NCBI GenBank assembly: GCA_903848645.1
Contig: CAINGU010000087.1
Location: forward strand, 124,001-188,000
DNA length: 64,000 nucleotides
Direction of reading: 5' to 3'
Source of the DNA: an uncultured cyanobacterium
GTDB lineage: Bacteria > Cyanobacteriota > Cyanobacteriia > Cyanobacteriales > Nostocaceae
The notes under the pieces were generated by a model that was given only the letters and a program-made list of their open reading frames with translations, searched no databases and was not told where the DNA came from. Shown here piece after piece: positions 33,896 to 43,000 of this stretch (positions are counted from its first letter, which is position 1; each line of letters opens with the position of its first letter). The position numbers were made by a program, and so were the translations under genes.

Positions 33896-35818
33896 TTACC
33901 GTAGAGGTTGACTTCTAACTCCATTACCGACAACATCTTTTTTTTCTGTATTAGGTAATAAAGCAATATCAATCAAAGGTAATTTGATAATTACTGTTGT
34001 CCCTTGATTTAAGCCCAAACTCTCTAAAGTAATTTTACCACCCATGAGTTCAATTAAATTCCGAGAAATTGCTAAACCCAATCCAGTTCCTTCAAACTTG
34101 CGGGTAGTTGTGCCATCAACCATGACAAATGGACGAAATAGTTTACCTTGTTCTCCAGGATCAATACCGATTCCTGTATCTTTAATATCCACTATAACAT
34201 GAGGCTGATGATTAGTTAAATTAATATTTGTGCTGACTTGAATACTACCTTCATCGGTAAATTTAGTGGCGTTACCAATAATATTAATTAGCACTTGTTT
34301 TAGTTTGCCAATATCACATTTGATGGGGATAGGTCTGTCACCTATATCACAAATTAATTGCAGTCCTTTATGTTGGACATTAACTGATTGTAAGTTAATT
34401 ACTTCTAATAATAATTGCCGCAAATCTAGAGGTACTAACGTTACAGAAAGTTTACCAGCTTCTATTTTAGAAATATCCAACAAATCATTAATGATACCTA
34501 ATAAATGAATTGCTGTATCATCGGCTTTTTTGAGAAATTCTAATTCTTCTTCTCTGTCATCACATAAACCATCACGCACCAACCGTACACAGTTAATAAT
34601 AATATTCAGTGGGTTTCTTAATTCATGGGAAGTTGTGGCTAAAAATTGACTTTTAACTTGGTTAGCAGATTTAGCTTCTTTCCAAGCCATTTCTAATTCT
34701 TCAGCCCAATCTTTCAGTCTTTCTACCATTTGATCTAATGCTTGTGCTAATTGGTTAAATTCCCGAATTTTGAAATTGCGCGGAATGGGTTGTGCTGCGT
34801 GGTGACTATGAAGATTAACAGCATAGTCGCGGAGTTCTTCTACAGGACCTGCTAAGTAAGGAACTAAATACAATGATGCCAATAAACTTGCACCAATTAA
34901 ACCAACAGTTAAAACAATGAGAATTAGTTTAATTTCTTCTAAACCAAATAGGGCATTTTCTACACTTGTAACTGCTAGTACAATCCATCTTTGTGATGGT
35001 TTTGTAGTTATAGGTTTAGCAGTAGCTGTAAACCCTGCAACCAGTTCTTGACCTTCTATAAAGGACAAATTACTGGAATTATTACTTCCAGATAAAGCAT
35101 TTTTAACTATAGCTTGTAGTCTTTGGACATCGGCATAATCTTTAATATTAGTACCGATTCTTTCTGTGAATGGATGAGCTAAAACTCTACCATCTTCAGC
35201 AATGACGACTAAAGCACCAGTAAGTGAGCCTGGATGATTGGGAATTTGTTGATACAATGTGGTTTTCATGCTTAATCGGTAAGCTAAATTGCCACGTTGA
35301 TTAGAAACAGGAATTGATAAAAATAACTGGAGTTGATTTTGTTTATCTCTTTTACCAGTTTTTCCCAATTCGGGTGGTAATATAAATTGAATGTCAACAT
35401 CATTACTAGTAGGAGATAAGCCGGATGGGGTAATTTCTTGATCACCACAACTACTGGCAATAATTTCGCCTTTTTTAATCCGGGTAACTTGTAAACAATC
35501 TATTGGGGTTGGTAGTTGTTTTTTTAGTTGTTTGAGAAATTGTTGAATTTGGCTAGATGAACCAGACTGAATTATTTTTGTTTGACCTGCTGTAATTAAA
35601 TTGGAGCGTAAAGCAGCAAGATCATCACTAATTTTTTCTCCTTTGTTAACCGCACTTTCTGTCAAGTTTTGTCGAGCCGTATTTAACAGACTAGAACGGG
35701 CTTTATTCAGGGCAACTATTTCTCCAAATAATAACACCGGGACAAATACTAGTAGTATTCTTGTTACTAAAATTCGTCGAAATGACGATTGACGACATTT
35801 AGCCATTGTTTGTCTCAC
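33896..35818 (-). CDS. Membrane sensor histidine kinase
   Basis: The 640-residue product has one N-terminal membrane span (about 17-38), a periplasmic sensor of roughly 260 residues that looks like a double-CACHE fold (AEDGRVLAHPFTERIGTNI), a second span (LILIVLTVGLIGASLLASLYLV), a HAMP linker, the HisKA dimerisation helix with phospho-acceptor His in TTSHELRNPLN (about residue 398), and an HATPase domain with N box NIIGNATKF, G1 DTGIGID and G2 GTGLGLAI. No receiver domain is attached and no response regulator gene adjoins, so its partner is elsewhere. It is upstream of the His/Met-rich lipoprotein (24 bases). The ligand is unknown. Confidence 0.92.
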   Translation of the reverse strand: MRQTMAKCRQSSFRRILVTRILLVFVPVLLFGEIVALNKARSSLLNTARQNLTESAVNKGEKISDDLAALRSNLITAGQTKIIQSGSSSQIQQFLKQLKKQLPTPIDCLQVTRIKKGEIIASSCGDQEITPSGLSPTSNDVDIQFILPPELGKTGKRDKQNQLQLFLSIPVSNQRGNLAYRLSMKTTLYQQIPNHPGSLTGALVVIAEDGRVLAHPFTERIGTNIKDYADVQRLQAIVKNALSGSNNSSNLSFIEGQELVAGFTATAKPITTKPSQRWIVLAVTSVENALFGLEEIKLILIVLTVGLIGASLLASLYLVPYLAGPVEELRDYAVNLHSHHAAQPIPRNFKIREFNQLAQALDQMVERLKDWAEELEMAWKEAKSANQVKSQFLATTSHELRNPLNIIINCVRLVRDGLCDDREEELEFLKKADDTAIHLLGIINDLLDISKIEAGKLSVTLVPLDLRQLLLEVINLQSVNVQHKGLQLICDIGDRPIPIKCDIGKLKQVLINIIGNATKFTDEGSIQVSTNINLTNHQPHVIVDIKDTGIGIDPGEQGKLFRPFVMVDGTTTRKFEGTGLGLAISRNLIELMGGKITLESLGLNQGTTVIIKLPLIDIALLPNTEKKDVVGNGVRSQPLR

Positions 35819-36154
35819 TTCGTATCTTTAAACTACAATAACAAAGATATGCAATTACACTAGCCAAAGGAGACATTTTATTAGTTAATGATAAGTTGAC
35901 TATTAATGTAATTTGCTGATTAGGTGAAAGGCAGGAATTCAATTGCCTATTACCTATTAGCAGCCTAGAGAATTATTAGTCTGTCGTAAAAATAAACATG
36001 ATATACCAAAAATTATAAAAAGTAGATAAAATAGTGACTGTTGTTGCATATCAATATTCACTGGATAAAATTCCTCAAAATTTTCTTGTAGCTATAGATT
36101 GTTAGTAACTTTACACACTAATAAAAAAAATATGCAACCTATCAAAGCAGTCCA
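35819..36154. other. Divergent promoter region, no gene
   Basis: 336 AT-rich bases lie between the histidine kinase (minus) and the RibD-like gene (plus). No frame is supported; both promoters should lie here. Confidence 0.4.
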
Positions 36155-36880
36155 ATGACGGAATATCGTCCTTATACCACAGTAGTTTTAGCCATGAGTG
36201 TTGATGGCAAAATAGCAGATTTCAGGCGATCGCCTGCTCGGTTTGGCTCACAGGCTGATAAAGCACACCTGGAGAAACAAATTGCTGCCTCTGATGCCGT
36301 TTTATTTGGTGCTGGTACTCTTCGTGCCTACGGTACAACAATGACCATATCAAAGACAACACTCTTGCAACAAAGAACACAGGCAAATAAACATCCCCAG
36401 CCAGTTCATATAGTGATTTCCCGTTCGGGCAACCTGAATCCGGACATTAAATTTTTTCAACAACCGGTGAGACGCTGGTTACTCACAACCTCTCTGGGAT
36501 CGGATTTTTGTCCAGAAAATTCAGCCTTTGAAAAAGTTTTGGTCTTTGAAACTTCTACAGGAGAAATTGACATTCTGGCGGCTTTAAAATATTTAGCAAG
36601 TTTACAAATTCAGCGTTTAGCTATTTTGGGGGGAGGAGAATTAGTGGCATCTTTCCTAGAATCTGATTTAATTGATGAAATCTGGCTAACTATTTGTCCG
36701 CTAATTTTAGGTGGTAATATTGCCCCTTCACCTGTAGCCGGAACAGGATTTTTATCTAATCTTGCTCCTAAGTTACAATTACTAGAAGTATCCACCGTTG
36801 AGCAAGAAGTATTTTTACACTATCGAAAAATTCAGGAGGTAGGGGTGCAGGGCTTGCACCCAAGAAGGAATCAGGAGTAA
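36155..36880 (+). CDS. RibD C-terminal (DHFR-like) reductase
   Basis: The 241-residue product is a stand-alone RibD_C domain: TTVVLAMSVDGKIADFRRSPARFGSQADKAHLEKQIAASDAVLFGAGTLRAYG and LAILGGGELVASFLESDLIDEIWLTICPLILGG are diagnostic. It probably reduces 5-amino-6-(5-phosphoribosylamino)uracil in riboflavin synthesis or a related lactone. No deaminase half is fused, so that step is encoded elsewhere. The last 14 residues (EVGVQGLHPRRNQE) are encoded by a dispersed palindrome that runs through the end of the gene, an oddity not expected in homologues. The next gene starts 40 bases downstream. Confidence 0.83.
   Translation: MTEYRPYTTVVLAMSVDGKIADFRRSPARFGSQADKAHLEKQIAASDAVLFGAGTLRAYGTTMTISKTTLLQQRTQANKHPQPVHIVISRSGNLNPDIKFFQQPVRRWLLTTSLGSDFCPENSAFEKVLVFETSTGEIDILAALKYLASLQIQRLAILGGGELVASFLESDLIDEIWLTICPLILGGNIAPSPVAGTGFLSNLAPKLQLLEVSTVEQEVFLHYRKIQEVGVQGLHPRRNQE
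36839..36861 (+). repeat. Dispersed palindrome copy 2 (in frame in RibD-like gene)
   Basis: A variant copy, GTA followed by GGGGTGCAGGGCTTGCACCC. It is translated as VGVQGLHP in the same phase as the copy inside the TamB-like gene (VGAQGLRP). Confidence 0.8.
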
Positions 36881-36920
36881 ATTCAAAATCTAAAATCTAA
36901 AATTGTTTGACAACTACACC

Positions 36921-38090
36921 ATGATAAAAGCACACAAACCTCAATATTCTGTTGTTTGGACACACACAATTGCCGATGTTCCCCAATCAGCTTGGGATGC
37001 CTTAGCGATGCCGTTAAAAACCCCTTTTTTAGAATGGGACTGGTTAAACAATTTGGAAATATCCCACAGTGCTACAGCCAATGCTGGTTGGTTGCCAAAT
37101 CACTTGATTTTGTGGCGAGATAGAACTTTAATTGCGGCTGCTCCATTATATTTAAAAGGACATAGCCAAGGAGAATTTGTCTTTGATCAGCAATGGGCAG
37201 AATTAGCGTCTCGCTTAGGAATAGAATATTATCCAAAGCTGCTGGGAATGACACCATTTACCCCGGCTGAAGGCTATCGCTTTTTAATTGCTCCCGGAGA
37301 AGATGAGGAAGAAATTACGGCTTTAATGCTCCATGAAATTGATAGTTTTTGTGTTAAACATCGCATTTCTGGCTGTCATTTTCTCTATGTTGATCCCCAA
37401 TGGCGACCGATTTTAGAACGCCAGGGTTTTACAACTTGGCTACATCATAGTTATGTTTGGGAAAATGCTGATTTTCAAACCTTTGATGATTACTTAACTG
37501 TATTTAATGCCAATCAAAGACGCAATATTAAACGGGAACGCAAAGCTGTAGAAAAAGCAGGTTTAAAATTGCAAGCGTTAACGGGTGAGGAAATTCCTAA
37601 CTCTATGTTTTCATTAATGTATGATTTCTATGCTGATACTTGCGATAAGTTTGGCTGGTGGGGTAGTAAGTATTTAACAAAGAAGTTTTTTGAACATTTA
37701 CACCATAATTATCGGCATCGAGTCGTGTTTTTTGCCGCTTACAATGAGCAAGATCAGCGTCAACCTGTGGGAATGTCCTTTTGTTTATTTAAAGAAGATA
37801 AACTATATGGCCGTTATTGGGGGAGTTTTCAAGAAATAGATTGCTTACATTTTGATGCTTGTTATTATGCACCAATTGAATGGGCGATCGCTCACGGTAT
37901 CCAAAATTTTGACCCCGGTGCAGGTGGTAGACATAAAAAACGCCGAGGGTTTCCTGCTACCCCTAATCATAGCCTCCACCGCTTTTACAACAACCGTTTA
38001 GGACAGATTATTCTGCCTTGGGTTCGGGAAGTAAATAAAATGGAACAACAAGAAATGGATGCTATTAATGCAGAGTTACCTTTTAAGTAG
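36921..38090 (+). CDS. GNAT/FemAB-like acyltransferase (DUF482 type)
   Basis: The 389-residue cytosolic protein resembles the FemAB-like group. HTIADVPQSAWDALAMPLKTPFLEWDWLNNLE and WLPNHLILWRDRTLIAAAPLYLKGHSQGEFVFDQQWA form the N-terminal half. FNANQRRNIKRERKAVEKAGL, then FFAAYNEQDQRQPVGMSFCLFKEDKLYGRYWG and FDPGAGGRHKKRRGFPA form the second. These match a widespread family annotated as peptidoglycan recognition or biosynthesis, but the substrate is not known. I chose ATG 36921 over an in-frame TTG six codons upstream. It lies 40 bases after the RibD-like gene and may share its transcript. Confidence 0.85.
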   Translation: MIKAHKPQYSVVWTHTIADVPQSAWDALAMPLKTPFLEWDWLNNLEISHSATANAGWLPNHLILWRDRTLIAAAPLYLKGHSQGEFVFDQQWAELASRLGIEYYPKLLGMTPFTPAEGYRFLIAPGEDEEEITALMLHEIDSFCVKHRISGCHFLYVDPQWRPILERQGFTTWLHHSYVWENADFQTFDDYLTVFNANQRRNIKRERKAVEKAGLKLQALTGEEIPNSMFSLMYDFYADTCDKFGWWGSKYLTKKFFEHLHHNYRHRVVFFAAYNEQDQRQPVGMSFCLFKEDKLYGRYWGSFQEIDCLHFDACYYAPIEWAIAHGIQNFDPGAGGRHKKRRGFPATPNHSLHRFYNNRLGQIILPWVREVNKMEQQEMDAINAELPFK

Positions 38091-38101
38091 TGAGGAGATA
38101 A

Positions 38102-38130
38102 ATCCCTGACTTCTCAAAGAAGTCGGGGAT
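38102..38130 (+). terminator. Hairpin after the acyltransferase gene
   Basis: ATCCCTGACTTCT and AGAAGTCGGGGAT form a 13-bp stem with one G-T pair and a CAA loop, 12 bases after the stop. It is the same palindrome class as 13315-13343. It ends in CTGAATATTA and thus lacks a T-run. Confidence 0.5.
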
Positions 38131-38195
38131 CTGAATATTACATCTTGATGTAATCTAAAAATACTGTTTCAATAAATTTACTTTTGATAACACCC

Positions 38196-38579
38196 ATGAA
38201 TTTACTACTGGAAGATTTGACAGCACTTGATAATAAACTTTCTCACCGTCATATTGATCTTGATCCCAATGGCTATTTTATTATCTACATAGATCCCAAT
38301 GAAAGATTAATTTATGCAAAACACTTCACTAATGTTATTAATGACCGTGGTTTAGCAGTAGATCCCGAAACAGGTAAGGTGATTCCTGTCCGTGGTAAAG
38401 TGGAAAGAACCCATACAACCGTATTTAGTGGCCGCACAGCCAAAGAACTGTGTATTAAGATTTTTGAAGAAAATAAAGACTGTCCTGTAACTTTATTAGA
38501 TCATGCAGCCTACTTAGGTAGAGAATTTGTTCGCGCTGAAATGGCTTTAGTGTCAGGCAAAGAGTACATTCAAGATTAA
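38196..38579 (+). CDS. DUF4346-like conserved cyanobacterial protein
   Basis: The 127-residue cytosolic protein contains DLDPNGYFIIYIDPNERLIYAKHFTNVINDRGLAVDPETGKVIP and AKELCIKIFEENKDCPVTLLDHAAYLGREFVRAEMALVSGKEYIQD. The LDPxGYFIIxID motif and the C-terminal DHxAYLGxEfxrAExaL block are conserved in a family I associate with DUF4346; a biochemical role is not known. The ATG at 38196 is preferred over TTG 38184. It is followed 5 bases later by a 142-bp dispersed repeat. Confidence 0.7.
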   Translation: MNLLLEDLTALDNKLSHRHIDLDPNGYFIIYIDPNERLIYAKHFTNVINDRGLAVDPETGKVIPVRGKVERTHTTVFSGRTAKELCIKIFEENKDCPVTLLDHAAYLGREFVRAEMALVSGKEYIQD

Positions 38580-38584
38580 ATAAA

Positions 38585-38726
38585 GGATAGCCCGCACTTC
38601 GTGCCGCTTCGCTAACAGACTTCTAGTCTGGGGCTACAAAAACAAAGTCCGCCTTCGCGGACTCTTTGAACCCACGCAGGTGGGTTTTGCCTGTGTAGCC
38701 GCGATTTCCAATCGCCATCTGTTTCT
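38585..38726 (+). repeat. 142-bp multi-hairpin repeat, copy B
   Basis: A match to 32712-32853 along its whole length. The main difference is the loop of the first hairpin (AGACT-TCT-AGTCT), which is inverted. It lies between the DUF4346-like gene and the hybrid kinase. Confidence 0.9.
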
Positions 38727-38881
38727 GTTGGTGATTGGGATTTATTCCGTTATTAAATACCTAATCCCTACTTATCTATGCCTCAAAGAAGAAGAAAATA
38801 ATAGATTTCCATATTTTAAATTTTTTTCAGCAAGCTTATTAAAGCTAGAAAACCCTTTTGATTAAGTAACAAAATTACAAC

Positions 38882-41800
38882 ATGAAAAAATCATTACATA
38901 ATGATGAAGCCGCAAGAATAGAAACACTTTTACAGTACAAAATTCTTGATACTGCACCGGAAGTTGCCTTTGATGACTTAACTCGTTTAGCAGCCTATAT
39001 TTGTGGGACTCCTATAGCCTTGGTGAGTTTGATTGACACAAATCGTCAATGGTTTAAATCTAAAGTTGGTTTAGAGGCATTAGAAACACCTCGTGATATT
39101 GCCTTTTGTACTCACGCTATCCGCCAAAAAAATATTTTCATTGTTCCCGATACCACTCTTGACGAGAGATTTGCTACTAACCCTCTAGTGACATCTGATC
39201 CTAATATTCGATTTTATGCCGGTATACCTCTAATTAATGCAGAGGGCTATGGTTTAGGAACTTTGTGTGTAATTGATGAAGTGCCAAGAGAACTCACTGC
39301 TGAACAAGTGGAGGCTTTGAAAATCTTAGGTCATCAAGTCATGAAACAGCTAGAACTGCGACGCAATTTCGATGGCTTACTACTGGTAACCAATGAACGT
39401 CAACAACAAAAGAAAGCCAATAAACAGTTCTTTCTCAAAATTGGTAGCTGGTTTGGTTTAACATCATCAATTTTAGTAATAATTGGTATATTTTCCTATC
39501 AAAATATTCGAGAATTTATTAATATAAATAATCAGCAAAAACAAACATTAGAACAAATCAATACTCAATCAGATTTAGAATTATATATTAAGCAAGCTGA
39601 AAATGAACAAAAGAATTATATAATAAGTGGAGAACAGGTTCATGTGCAAAATTATGCACAAGCAGTTATTAAAATTAATGAAAAACTGAAAAAACTAAAA
39701 GCCGCCAAACCAGAATCACAACAACAAATTGCCATAATAGAATCAGAAATAACAGCAAAAATCTCTAAAATCCAGGAAAATATTGATTTAAGTCAGAAAA
39801 ATAGCCCTAACTCTATATATAAACAGATCGATGAATTTAATAAAAATGATAAAGAACTTCTTGAGCAGCTATCCGTAAAAATAACTAATAATATACACAG
39901 CATGATCCGCATATTGGCGATATTTATTAGTTTGTGTATCATCATTTTCATCACAATTTACTACATTATCTATTGTGAAATAGCTGCACGCAAATGGGTA
40001 GAGCAATCTCTCAAAAAAGAACGGAACTTTATTTCTAGTGTTCTCGATACAGCCAGTATTTTAGTCATGGTTCTTGATTCTCAAGGGCAAATTGTCCGCT
40101 TTAATCGAGCCTGTGAAAAAACTACTGGTTACACCTTAGATGAAGTCCTGGGGCGATATTTTTGGAATTTATTTTTAGCCGATCAAGATCAGCCATCAAT
40201 TCAAGCTATTTTTGAGCAAATAATCTTAGATAAAAGACCAAAAGAATATGAAACTTCCTGGATAACCAGGGATGGAAACCAGAGACTAATTATTTGGTCA
40301 AATACTATTCTCCTTGATAATGAAAAGCAAATAGAATACATTGTTAGCACAGGCATAGATATTACTGAGCGCAAGCAAGCTGAAAAAGAAATAAATCTCC
40401 AAAACTTGCGATCGCAATTATTAGCCGATATCACCCTCAAAATCCGCAACTCTTTACAAATTGACGAAATCCTCCAAACCAGCGTTACCGAAGTTCAAAA
40501 ACTACTACAAGCTGATCGTGTACTTATCTTAGAATTAGAGGCCAATGGCGCTTTAACTGCGCGAAAAGAAGCATTAATTCCTGGTATTCCTGTGGTTATG
40601 GGCGAGAACATTTTTGACCCTTGTTTTGTAGAAAAACACGTTCATAAATATTGCCAAAAATGGATTACCAGCATTAACGATATAGAAAAAGCCAATATCG
40701 AAACTTGTCACCTACAATTACTACAAAGGTTTCAAGTCAAAGCTAACCTTGTCATTCCCATCTTTCTCAAAGATGAATTTTGGGGACTTTTGATTGCTCA
40801 CCAATGCAATCAAACCCGTCATTGGAATAGTTGGGAAACAGAATTATTGCGATCTCTTGCTGATCAAATAGGTATTGCCTTAGCCCAAGCTAAACTACTA
40901 GAAGCAGAAATTATTCAGTGTCAAGAACTGGAAATAGCTCGACATCAAGCCGAATTAGCCTCACAAGCCAAAAGTAGTTTTTTAGCAAATATGAGTCATG
41001 AAATCCGTACCCCAATGAACGCCGTTTTGGGAATGACTGGCTTACTATTAGAAACTCCCCTCAATTCAGAGCAACAAGATTTTCTGGAAACAGTGCGGAT
41101 TAGTGGTGATGCTCTCTTATCTCTGATTAACGAGATTTTAGATTTATCCAAGCTGGAAGCCGGGGAAATGATGCTAGAAACCCTATATTTTGACCTATCC
41201 ACTTGCATTGAAGAAATTTTAGAATTGTTAGCACCCCAAGCCCATAATAAGGGATTAGAAATAGCTGCCTTTATTCCTCCTAACGTCCCCATTCATATCC
41301 AAGGAGATGCTAGTCGTTTGCGACAAATTATCATGAATTTAATGAGCAATGCTATCAAGTTTACTAGTCAAGGAGAGGTAGTTGTCCGTGTCAAATTAAT
41401 CTCAGAAACCCAGGATACAGCTACAATCCAATTTGCCATTACAGATACAGGTATTGGGATTCTTCCTGAAGATAAAAATAAACTTTTTAAACCATTTACC
41501 CAAGTTGATGCTTCCATTACCCGCAGATATGGTGGCACAGGTTTGGGATTAGCAATTTGCCAAGAGTTAGTAAATTTAATGGGTGGACGAATTGGCATAG
41601 AAAGTGAGATTGGTAAAGGATCTAAATTTTGGTTTGAGCTACCTTTTACTAAACAGCCGGAATCTGTTTCCCAAAATCAAGATTATAGTATTCTCAATCA
41701 ACGGCGCTTGTTAGTAGTAGATGATAATGCTACCAATCGGAAAATTCTTCACCACCAAGCTATCCGTTGGGGAATGCAAGTATATGAGGTTGATTCCGCA

Positions 41801-42925
41801 ATGGCAGCACTAGAAGCTTTACAGACAGCAGCCCAACAGGAAATGCCCTATGATATTGCAGTGATTGATATGCAAATGCCCGATGTAGACGGCATGACTT
41901 TAGGAATACAAATTAAAGAAAATCCAGCTATTGCTAATGTCCCTTTAATTATGCTAACTTCTACCAATCAAAGAGATGAAGTGAAAAGGTCATTAGATAT
42001 AGGATTTATCAGTTATTTAGTCAAACCTGCAAAGCCTGCTCGACTGCTTGAGATCATTATCAATATCCTGAGCAAGCAATCAAAAATAAATAATTCTCAG
42101 ATTTCCATAAATCCACAGGAGAAAGTAATAACTAATCAGCATAAATCTAAATTAAAATTGCTATTAGCAGAAGATAATCTAGTTAATCAAAAAGTCTTCA
42201 TCAAACAACTTCAGAACCTGGGATATCAAGCTGATGCAGTAGCTAATGGTCAAGAAGTATTAGAATTATTAGATAAAATTCCCTACGACTTGATTTTTAT
42301 GGATTGCCAAATGCCAATTCTTGATGGTTTAGAAACAACAAGAGAAATTCGTTCTCTTCCTCTAACTTCATTTGCTAAACATCAGCAACCTGTAGTAATT
42401 GCCATTACTGCTAATGCGATGAAAGAAGACCAAAAAATTTGTTTAGATGCAGGTATGAACGACTATTTAAGCAAACCCGTAGCTAAAGATAAATTAGCCA
42501 CCATGTTACAGCATTGGAGTCAGATAATATTGAAATCACAGGAAATAATTATGGCTGAAGAAACAGATTCCAAAATAGATAGCAATAACCCCAACCTCCT
42601 AATTAACTGGGATCATCTACATTACCTCTCAGACAACAATACAGAATTTGAATTTGAACTATTAGAAATGTTCGTAGAAAATAGCCAATTTCATCTAGAA
42701 GTAATCAAAGCCGCAATTGCCACTAATGACTTTCAGAAAATTGCCTGGGAAGCTCATTATATCAAAGGTTCTAGTGCTAATGTTGGTGCTACAACAATGC
42801 AGAAAACAGCAGAAAAACTAGAACAACTGAGTCGAGAACAGGATTGTCAAGGTACATCTGAATTACTCACAGAATTACTAGAATCCATACAGCAAATTCA
42901 CGCATTTTTAAATAACAAACAATAG
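38882..42925 (+). CDS. Hybrid histidine kinase with cyanobacteriochrome GAF domain
   Basis: A 1347-residue membrane-bound multi-sensor kinase. Order: GAF (about 25-165); membrane span (about 190-210); CHASE3-like extracellular helices; second span (about 342-362); PAS (about 375-500); a second GAF (about 515-680); HisKA with His706 (MSHEIRTP); HATPase; two receivers (Asp996 and Asp1141); and an HPt with His1292. The second GAF has DPCF (Cys581) and ETCHLQLLQRF (Cys609), 28 residues apart. This is the DXCF dual-cysteine signature of bilin-binding cyanobacteriochromes, so the kinase is probably a blue/green photosensor. The full phosphorelay set is in one chain. The REP copy starting at 42925 overlaps its stop codon. 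Confidence 0.9.
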   Translation: MKKSLHNDEAARIETLLQYKILDTAPEVAFDDLTRLAAYICGTPIALVSLIDTNRQWFKSKVGLEALETPRDIAFCTHAIRQKNIFIVPDTTLDERFATNPLVTSDPNIRFYAGIPLINAEGYGLGTLCVIDEVPRELTAEQVEALKILGHQVMKQLELRRNFDGLLLVTNERQQQKKANKQFFLKIGSWFGLTSSILVIIGIFSYQNIREFININNQQKQTLEQINTQSDLELYIKQAENEQKNYIISGEQVHVQNYAQAVIKINEKLKKLKAAKPESQQQIAIIESEITAKISKIQENIDLSQKNSPNSIYKQIDEFNKNDKELLEQLSVKITNNIHSMIRILAIFISLCIIIFITIYYIIYCEIAARKWVEQSLKKERNFISSVLDTASILVMVLDSQGQIVRFNRACEKTTGYTLDEVLGRYFWNLFLADQDQPSIQAIFEQIILDKRPKEYETSWITRDGNQRLIIWSNTILLDNEKQIEYIVSTGIDITERKQAEKEINLQNLRSQLLADITLKIRNSLQIDEILQTSVTEVQKLLQADRVLILELEANGALTARKEALIPGIPVVMGENIFDPCFVEKHVHKYCQKWITSINDIEKANIETCHLQLLQRFQVKANLVIPIFLKDEFWGLLIAHQCNQTRHWNSWETELLRSLADQIGIALAQAKLLEAEIIQCQELEIARHQAELASQAKSSFLANMSHEIRTPMNAVLGMTGLLLETPLNSEQQDFLETVRISGDALLSLINEILDLSKLEAGEMMLETLYFDLSTCIEEILELLAPQAHNKGLEIAAFIPPNVPIHIQGDASRLRQIIMNLMSNAIKFTSQGEVVVRVKLISETQDTATIQFAITDTGIGILPEDKNKLFKPFTQVDASITRRYGGTGLGLAICQELVNLMGGRIGIESEIGKGSKFWFELPFTKQPESVSQNQDYSILNQRRLLVVDDNATNRKILHHQAIRWGMQVYEVDSAMAALEALQTAAQQEMPYDIAVIDMQMPDVDGMTLGIQIKENPAIANVPLIMLTSTNQRDEVKRSLDIGFISYLVKPAKPARLLEIIINILSKQSKINNSQISINPQEKVITNQHKSKLKLLLAEDNLVNQKVFIKQLQNLGYQADAVANGQEVLELLDKIPYDLIFMDCQMPILDGLETTREIRSLPLTSFAKHQQPVVIAITANAMKEDQKICLDAGMNDYLSKPVAKDKLATMLQHWSQIILKSQEIIMAEETDSKIDSNNPNLLINWDHLHYLSDNNTEFEFELLEMFVENSQFHLEVIKAAIATNDFQKIAWEAHYIKGSSANVGATTMQKTAEKLEQLSREQDCQGTSELLTELLESIQQIHAFLNNKQ

Positions 42926-42947
42926 TAGGGGCGCAGGGCCTGCGCCC
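42925..42947 (+). repeat. Dispersed palindrome copy 3 (at hybrid kinase stop)
   Basis: GTAG plus GGGCGCAGGGCCTGCGCCC. The G of the gene's TAG stop is the first base of the repeat. Confidence 0.85.
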
Positions 42948-43000
42948 AATCAGGAGTCAGAAGGAGTCAGAAAATTACCCAATCCCCAATCCCCAATCCC

